From Pseudomonas marginalis (GTDB lineage Bacteria > Pseudomonadota > Gammaproteobacteria > Pseudomonadales > Pseudomonadaceae), in assembly GCF_008692035.1 (NCBI RefSeq), contig NZ_VTFG01000003.1, positions 124,001 through 188,000 on the forward strand: a stretch of 64,000 nt of DNA. Direction: 5' to 3'. Each line of letters opens with the position of its first letter. Position 1 is the stretch's first letter. The position numbers and the translations under genes are program-made. The notes beneath the pieces were generated by a model. The model saw nothing but the letters and a program-made list of their open reading frames with translations, was not told the DNA's origin and searched no databases. Positions 59,507-64,000 of the stretch are shown here, one piece after another.

Positions 59507-60573
59507 AACGCTTGCGCATTGCCTTGCCGCCGCTGGATCAGGTCTGTGCTGAAAGCCAGGTGAAATTTGCCTGGCTCGACCGTGGCGTGGTGGTGTCCGA
59601 AGGGCAGGAAAGCCTGGCGCAATTGGGCAAGAGCCGGCAGGCGGTGGACTGCTTTCTGCACCCGCGCGACAGCCTGCTCACCAGCCTTGAACTGCCGCCA
59701 TTGGCCGCAGCAAAAACCCAGGCGGCGGTGGCCTGTGCGGCCCAGGCACTGATCCTCGGTCCAGTGGAACAGATGCAGGTGGCCCACGGCCCGCGCGAAA
59801 GCGATGGGCGTGTGCAGGTGGGATGGGTGCCCAAGACTGGGTTGGAGCGGTTGGGCCAGGTATTGGCGCAAGTGCAGCTCAAACTGCGCGGCCTGTACCC
59901 GGCGCCCTATGCGTTGCCGGTGGGGGCGGCGGCGTTGGACGACGGCTATCTGTTGACCCGCGACAGCCTGCAGCAGGGCGCTGTGCACCCGCTGGGGTTG
60001 CAGGCGCTCGACGTGCCGCTGGTGGCGGAGGCGCAGCGTTGGAGCGGCGCGGTGCCTGGCTGGGGCTTGCACGCTCGCCTTGGTCAAGCCTCCGGCGCCG
60101 GATGGGGCAGGGCGCTGGCTTGTGTGGCGCTGGCCGCTGCCATCTGGACCGTCGGCCTCAACCTGTATGCCGCGCGCCAGGTCGACGAAGGCCAACGGCT
60201 CAAGGCGTTGATGAACCAACAGGTGCGCCAGGCGTTTCCTGAATTACCCGTGGTGCTCAACCCCTTGCAGCAGGCCCGTCAACAGTTGGCCGCACGTCAG
60301 AGCGGCGCGGCCGCCGATTCGGGCCAACGCTTCAGCAGCCTGCTGCAACTGGCAGGCAGCAACCTGCCCTTTATGGTGGGCAGCGTCGATAACCTGAACT
60401 TTGAGCAGGGCACCTTGCACCTGGCGCTACTCGCCGACAGCCGCAACCCGGCGGCCGAGGGCGAGTGGCAGGCCGCGTTGGCCCAGGCCGGTTTTGCCGC
60501 CACGCGCGATGAGCAGGGCTGGAGCATCGGCCCGGCGCCGGCCACGGAAAAACCGGAGGCCGGCGATGAATAG
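59503..60573 (+). CDS. hxcY: type II secretion platform protein GspL (HxcY)
   Basis: Protein of 356 residues: cytoplasmic actin-like N-domain (residues 1-200) that docks the ATPase GspE, one membrane segment (GRALACVALAAAIWTVGLNLYAA) near residue 210, and a periplasmic ferredoxin-like domain (FSSLLQLAGSNLPFMVGSVDNLNFEQGTLHL read in parts). Starts inside the end of hxcX and overlaps hxcZ by 8 nt. Confidence 0.88.
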   Translation: MKRLRIALPPLDQVCAESQVKFAWLDRGVVVSEGQESLAQLGKSRQAVDCFLHPRDSLLTSLELPPLAAAKTQAAVACAAQALILGPVEQMQVAHGPRESDGRVQVGWVPKTGLERLGQVLAQVQLKLRGLYPAPYALPVGAAALDDGYLLTRDSLQQGAVHPLGLQALDVPLVAEAQRWSGAVPGWGLHARLGQASGAGWGRALACVALAAAIWTVGLNLYAARQVDEGQRLKALMNQQVRQAFPELPVVLNPLQQARQQLAARQSGAAADSGQRFSSLLQLAGSNLPFMVGSVDNLNFEQGTLHLALLADSRNPAAEGEWQAALAQAGFAATRDEQGWSIGPAPATEKPEAGDE

Positions 60574-61078
60574 GTGGCTGCGCCTGCGCACCCAGGCCCA
60601 GGTGTTCTGGAGCGGCCTGGCCCTGCGCGAGAAACGCCTGCTGATCGGCGCCGGGCTGGTGCTGGCGAGCCTGCTGACCTGGCTGGTGCTGGTGCAGCCG
60701 GCGTTGAAAAAGATCGACTACTGGCAGGCCGAAACCCCCAGGCTGCGCGCCCAGGCCGAAGCCTTGCAGGTGTTGTTGCAGGATGTCGCCGCGCCGCGCC
60801 AGGCCGACGAAGCGGCGTTGCGCCAGGCCCTGGACAGTGCCGGCCTGCAAGGGCATTACCAGGTGCAGGCGCTGGAGGCCGGCGGTTGGCGCCTGACCTT
60901 CGACAACGCCCCGGCCGACGCCGTGGTGGGCTGGCTGCTGGGCAATCCCCGTTCATTTTCCCTGGAGGTGTCCGAGGCGCGTTTGCAACGTGCTGCGGAT
61001 GCCGTCGATAACTCGGCCGGCACTGTGTCCGGGACCGTTCGCATGGATCAGGCGCCTGGCGCTAAGGAAGCTTCATGA
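60566..61078 (+). CDS. hxcZ: type II secretion platform protein GspM (HxcZ)
   Basis: Protein of 170 residues with a single N-terminal membrane helix (LLIGAGLVLASLLTWLVLVQP) preceded by the typical WSGLALREKRLL and followed by a periplasmic coiled-coil and a small ferredoxin-like domain. It partners GspL. ATG 60566 lies inside the last codons of hxcY, and its stop overlaps hxcQ (ATGA). Confidence 0.87.
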   Translation: MNRWLRLRTQAQVFWSGLALREKRLLIGAGLVLASLLTWLVLVQPALKKIDYWQAETPRLRAQAEALQVLLQDVAAPRQADEAALRQALDSAGLQGHYQVQALEAGGWRLTFDNAPADAVVGWLLGNPRSFSLEVSEARLQRAADAVDNSAGTVSGTVRMDQAPGAKEAS

Positions 61079-63393
61079 AGTGGTCAGTCCTCCCTTTTCG
61101 CAAGGCCGCGCCGTTGCTGTTGCTGGCCTTGAGTGCGTGCAGCAGCCCGTCAACCACGCCGTTACTGGTGGACAGTGAGCTTGGCCAACCCCTGGCTGAT
61201 ACCCGGCGCAGCGGCGATACCCTGCTGGATCGCCAGCGCGACGAAGCGCCGAAACCGCGGGTCCAGCACCCGGTGACCAACAGCGTCCGTGGCCAGGCCC
61301 CGGCGCCGGTCAAGGCGCGTAACCCGCTGGGTGACCAGCCGGTGCAGCTCAACTTTGTCGATGCCGATATCCAGGCGGTGGTGCGTGCGCTGTCCCGTGC
61401 CACCGGCCAGCAGTTCCTGGTGGACCCACGGGTAAAGGGCAAGCTCACCCTGGTCAGCGAAGGCCAGGTGCCGGCCCATCAGGCCTACGACATGCTGCTG
61501 GCGGCGCTGCGCATGCAGGGCTTCAGCGTGGTGGATGTGGGCGGCGTGGCCCAGGTGGTGCCGGAGGCCGATGCCAAGTTGCTCGGCGGGCCGATCTACA
61601 GCGCCGGCAGCAGTGGCATGCAGACGCGCACCTTCCGCCTGCAATACGAAAATGCGGTGAACCTGATCCCGGTGCTGCGCCCCATCGTGTCGCCGAACAA
61701 CCCGATCAACGCCTACCCCGGCAACAACAGCATCGTCATCACCGACTATGCGGAAAACCTCGCTCGGGTCGCCCAGATCATCAGCGGCATCGACACCCCC
61801 AGCGCCATCGACACCGATGTGGTGCAGATTCAGAACGGCATTGCCGTGGACATCGCCGCCATGGTTTCCGAGCTGCTGGAAACCCAGGGCGCCGACCAGA
61901 CCCAGAAGATCAATGTGGTCGGCGACCCGCGCTCCAATTCGATCATCATCCGTTCCGGCAGCCCCGAGCGTACGGAGCTGGCGCGCAACCTCATCTACAA
62001 GCTCGACAATGCCCAGAGCAACCCCAGCAATATGCACGTGGTGTACCTGCGCAACGCCCAGGCCGCCAAGCTGGCCCAGTCGCTACGCGGGCTGCTCACC
62101 GGCGAGAGCGATTCCGGGGTGAGCGACGATGGGCGTGGCAAGCTCAGCGCCATGGGCGGCAATGGCAATAGCAGCCAGGGCACGAGTAATGCCCAGAACA
62201 GCAGCGGCACGCCCACCGGCAGTGGCGTGCAGTCGGGCTACGGGCAAGCCACCGGTTCCAGCACCAGCACCAGCAGCGGCAATACCGCCAACGAGCAGGA
62301 CACCGCGTTCAGCGCCGGCGGGGTGACCATCCAGGCCGACGCCACCACCAACACCCTGCTGATCTCCGCGCCGGACCCGTTGTACCGCAACCTGCGGGAA
62401 GTGATCGACATGCTCGACCAGCGCCGCGCCCAGGTGGTGATCGAAAGCCTGATCGTGGAAGTGGGCGAGGACGATGCCACCGAGTTCGGTGTGCAATGGC
62501 AGGCCGGCAACCTGGCGGGCAAAGGTGGCTTCGGTGGCGTTAACCTGGGTGGCAGCGGTGTCGTGGGCACGCCCGCCAGCCCCACCAGCATCGACGTACT
62601 GCCCAAGGGCCTGAATATCGGCGTGGTCAACGGCACCGTGGATATTCCGGGGATCGGCAAGGTGCTCGACCTCAAGGTCCTGGCCCGTGCCTTGAAGAGC
62701 AAGGGCGGCACCAACGTGCTGTCCACGCCGAACCTGCTGACCCTGGACAACGAAGCGGCGAGCATTTTCGTCGGGCAGACCATTCCATTCGTCACCGGCA
62801 GTTATGTGACCGGTGGCGGCGGTACCAGCAATAACCCGTTCCAGACCGTGCAGCGCGAAGAGGTGGGGCTCAAGCTGAATGTACGCCCGCAGATCTCCGA
62901 GGGCGGCACGGTGAAGCTGGATATCTACCAGGAGGTCAGCACCGTGGACACACGGGCATCGGTGTCGGCGGGCACGGTGACCAACAAGCGCGCGATCGAT
63001 ACCAGCATCCTGTTGGACGATGGGCAGATCATGGTGCTGGGCGGGCTGTTGCAGGACGGCTACAGCCAGAGCAACGACGCGGTGCCGTGGCTCTCGGATA
63101 TTCCGGGGTTGGGGGCGTTGTTTCGCAACGAGAAGCGCAGTGTGAGCAAGACCAACCTGATGGTGTTTTTGCGGCCCTACATCATTCGCGATAGTGGCGC
63201 GGGGCGCAGCATTACCTTGAACCGCTATGAATTCATGCGTCGTGCCCAGGGTGGGTTGCAACCCGAGCACAGCTGGGCGATGCCGGATGTGCAGGCGCCG
63301 CAATTGCCGTCGGTGGAGAAGGCGATTCCGGGCGGGCAGCAGCAGGGGCCGAGGGCGGTCATTCGCGCGGTGCCTGTAGGTGCACGACCATGA
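61075..63393 (+). CDS. hxcQ: type II secretion secretin GspD, lipidated (HxcQ)
   Basis: Outer-membrane secretin of 772 residues. A lipoprotein signal LLLLALSAC (lipobox L19-S20-A21-C22, Ser at +2) precedes the N0 domain (VQLNFVDADIQAVVRALSRATGQ) and N1-N3 domains. Between N2 and N3 there is a Ser/Gly/Asn-rich insertion at about residues 345-405. The secretin core runs from about 440 with VPWLSDIPGLGALFRNEKRSVSKTNLMVFLRP near the end. As described for P. aeruginosa HxcQ, the lipid anchor probably replaces a pilotin, and no pilotin gene is nearby. Confidence 0.94.
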   Translation: MKWSVLPFRKAAPLLLLALSACSSPSTTPLLVDSELGQPLADTRRSGDTLLDRQRDEAPKPRVQHPVTNSVRGQAPAPVKARNPLGDQPVQLNFVDADIQAVVRALSRATGQQFLVDPRVKGKLTLVSEGQVPAHQAYDMLLAALRMQGFSVVDVGGVAQVVPEADAKLLGGPIYSAGSSGMQTRTFRLQYENAVNLIPVLRPIVSPNNPINAYPGNNSIVITDYAENLARVAQIISGIDTPSAIDTDVVQIQNGIAVDIAAMVSELLETQGADQTQKINVVGDPRSNSIIIRSGSPERTELARNLIYKLDNAQSNPSNMHVVYLRNAQAAKLAQSLRGLLTGESDSGVSDDGRGKLSAMGGNGNSSQGTSNAQNSSGTPTGSGVQSGYGQATGSSTSTSSGNTANEQDTAFSAGGVTIQADATTNTLLISAPDPLYRNLREVIDMLDQRRAQVVIESLIVEVGEDDATEFGVQWQAGNLAGKGGFGGVNLGGSGVVGTPASPTSIDVLPKGLNIGVVNGTVDIPGIGKVLDLKVLARALKSKGGTNVLSTPNLLTLDNEAASIFVGQTIPFVTGSYVTGGGGTSNNPFQTVQREEVGLKLNVRPQISEGGTVKLDIYQEVSTVDTRASVSAGTVTNKRAIDTSILLDDGQIMVLGGLLQDGYSQSNDAVPWLSDIPGLGALFRNEKRSVSKTNLMVFLRPYIIRDSGAGRSITLNRYEFMRRAQGGLQPEHSWAMPDVQAPQLPSVEKAIPGGQQQGPRAVIRAVPVGARP

Positions 63394-63415
63394 GCCTGCT
63401 GTACGCAGGACCAAA

Positions 63416-63520
63416 TGTGGGAGGGGCGGTGCGACGATTCGACTTGCCCCCGATGAGGGTGTGTCAGCCACAGATGTACAACCTGACCCACCGCTATCGG
63501 GGGCAAGCCCCCTCCCACAT
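63416..63520. repeat. REP element inside the hxc operon
   Basis: TGTGGGAGGGG, a 16-nt interruption (CGGTGCGACGATTCGA), CTTGCCCCCGATGAGG, a short loop and the opposite arm ATCGGGGGCAAGCCCCCTCCCACA. It separates hxcQ from hxcR by 157 bp in an otherwise overlapping operon. Confidence 0.85.
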
Positions 63521-63550
63521 TTGCACTGTGTATTCCTGTGGGAGAGGGGT

Positions 63551-64000
63551 ATGAGCCTGTTGCCTTACGCCTGGGCCAAATCCCAACGCATCCTCCTGCG
63601 TCCCGGCGACGACGGCATGCTGCTGACCGTCTGCCCCTCCACCCCCGGTTGGTCGATCAGCGAAGTACGGCGCCAGTTCGGCCAGGCCCACCTCGAGCAG
63701 GTACGCGACGACGAACTCGACGGCCTCCTCGCCAGTGCTTATGCCGATACGGGCAGCGCCGCCGCTGTGGTGGGTGCGGCGGAAAACGAGGTCGACCTCG
63801 ACCGCCTGATGCAGGACATGCCCGAGATCACCGACCTGCTCGACACCCAGGACGGCGCGCCGGTGATCCGCATGATCAACGCCTTGCTCACCCAGGCGGC
63901 GCGGGACGAGGCCAGTGATATCCATATCGAGCCCTATGAAACCCACTCCGTGGTGCGCTACCGCGTCGACGGCACGTTGCGGGATGTGGTGTCGCCGCGC
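63551..64000 (+). CDS. hxcR: type II secretion ATPase GspE (HxcR), 5' part
   Basis: First 150 codons of the secretion ATPase, cut by the window end. It begins MSLLPYAWAKSQRILLRPGD; the N-terminal GspL-binding domain is followed by the GspE linker APVIRMINALLTQAARDEASDIHIEPYE (read in parts) and VRYRVDGTLRDVV, where the N2 domain starts. Walker motifs are beyond 64000. ATG 63551 has GGGAGAGGGG upstream. Confidence 0.93.
   Translation, partial: MSLLPYAWAKSQRILLRPGDDGMLLTVCPSTPGWSISEVRRQFGQAHLEQVRDDELDGLLASAYADTGSAAAVVGAAENEVDLDRLMQDMPEITDLLDTQDGAPVIRMINALLTQAARDEASDIHIEPYETHSVVRYRVDGTLRDVVSPR

Noticed and set aside
1..64000. tRNA, rRNA or riboswitch genes
   Set aside because: I saw no cloverleaf with conserved T-arm, no rRNA segment and no recognisable riboswitch core. 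A covariance-model scan would be needed to exclude small RNAs.

Overview
The window (64 kb, GC-rich, dense with short REP-type palindromes) looks like a chromosomal segment of a Pseudomonas of the P. fluorescens group. The arguments are the gene families (an Entner/oxidative-type pentose pathway, an arylesterase almost identical to the known P. fluorescens enzyme, the hxc and vre gene order known from Pseudomonas aeruginosa) and the repeated 'tgtgggagggggcttgcccccgat'-type intergenic elements.

Left part (1-16.5 kb): after the 3' end of a TonB-dependent siderophore receptor comes a regulon for oxidative catabolism of L-arabinose (possibly also D-galactose). A GntR/FadR-type regulator and an IlvD/EDD sugar-acid dehydratase run leftwards. 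An MFS transporter, FAH-family dehydratase, ketoglutarate semialdehyde dehydrogenase, SMP-30 lactonase and araFGH ABC importer run rightwards from the same divergent promoter. A periplasmic mutarotase and an SDR sugar dehydrogenase lie beyond a frameshifted IS481-type element that landed in a REP sequence. An ATAGT-N3-ACTAT operator occurs twice in the first divergent promoter and once between mutarotase and SDR, tying the two halves together.

Middle-left (16.5-28.7 kb): a GST, mug and yghU, then a cluster that resembles the rhizopine (3-O-methyl-scyllo-inosamine) catabolism genes of rhizobia. One arm has a sugar-binding protein, a TIM-barrel protein and a Gfo/Idh/MocA dehydrogenase behind a sigma-54 promoter, with a divergent sigma-54 activator. 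The other arm has a LacI regulator with a perfect 20-bp operator and a mocD-mocE-mocF oxygenase system plus a second TIM-barrel protein.

Middle (28.7-43.9 kb): mostly single genes and small operons: DyP peroxidase, uppP, GNAT, GlxA-type regulator, an electrophile-response set (nemR, DJ-1-like, nemA with a NemR-like operator), an MFS-quinone oxidoreductase pair with a divergent LysR, DoxX, arylesterase/perhydrolase, an alginate-export-type porin with a secreted VOC protein, an alcohol dehydrogenase and a small secreted protein.

Right part (44-64 kb): a cell-surface-signalling system of the PUMA3 type (vreA-vreI-vreR), then a two-partner secretion pair whose exoprotein ends in an HNH nuclease-like toxin and is followed, with ATGA overlap, by a SUKH-type immunity gene (a contact-dependent inhibition system). 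Next is an AT-richer stretch of broken toxin/immunity modules, then the Hxc type II secretion genes (hxcW to hxcR, truncated at the window end). In P. aeruginosa vreAIR directly abuts hxc; here the CDI locus sits between them.
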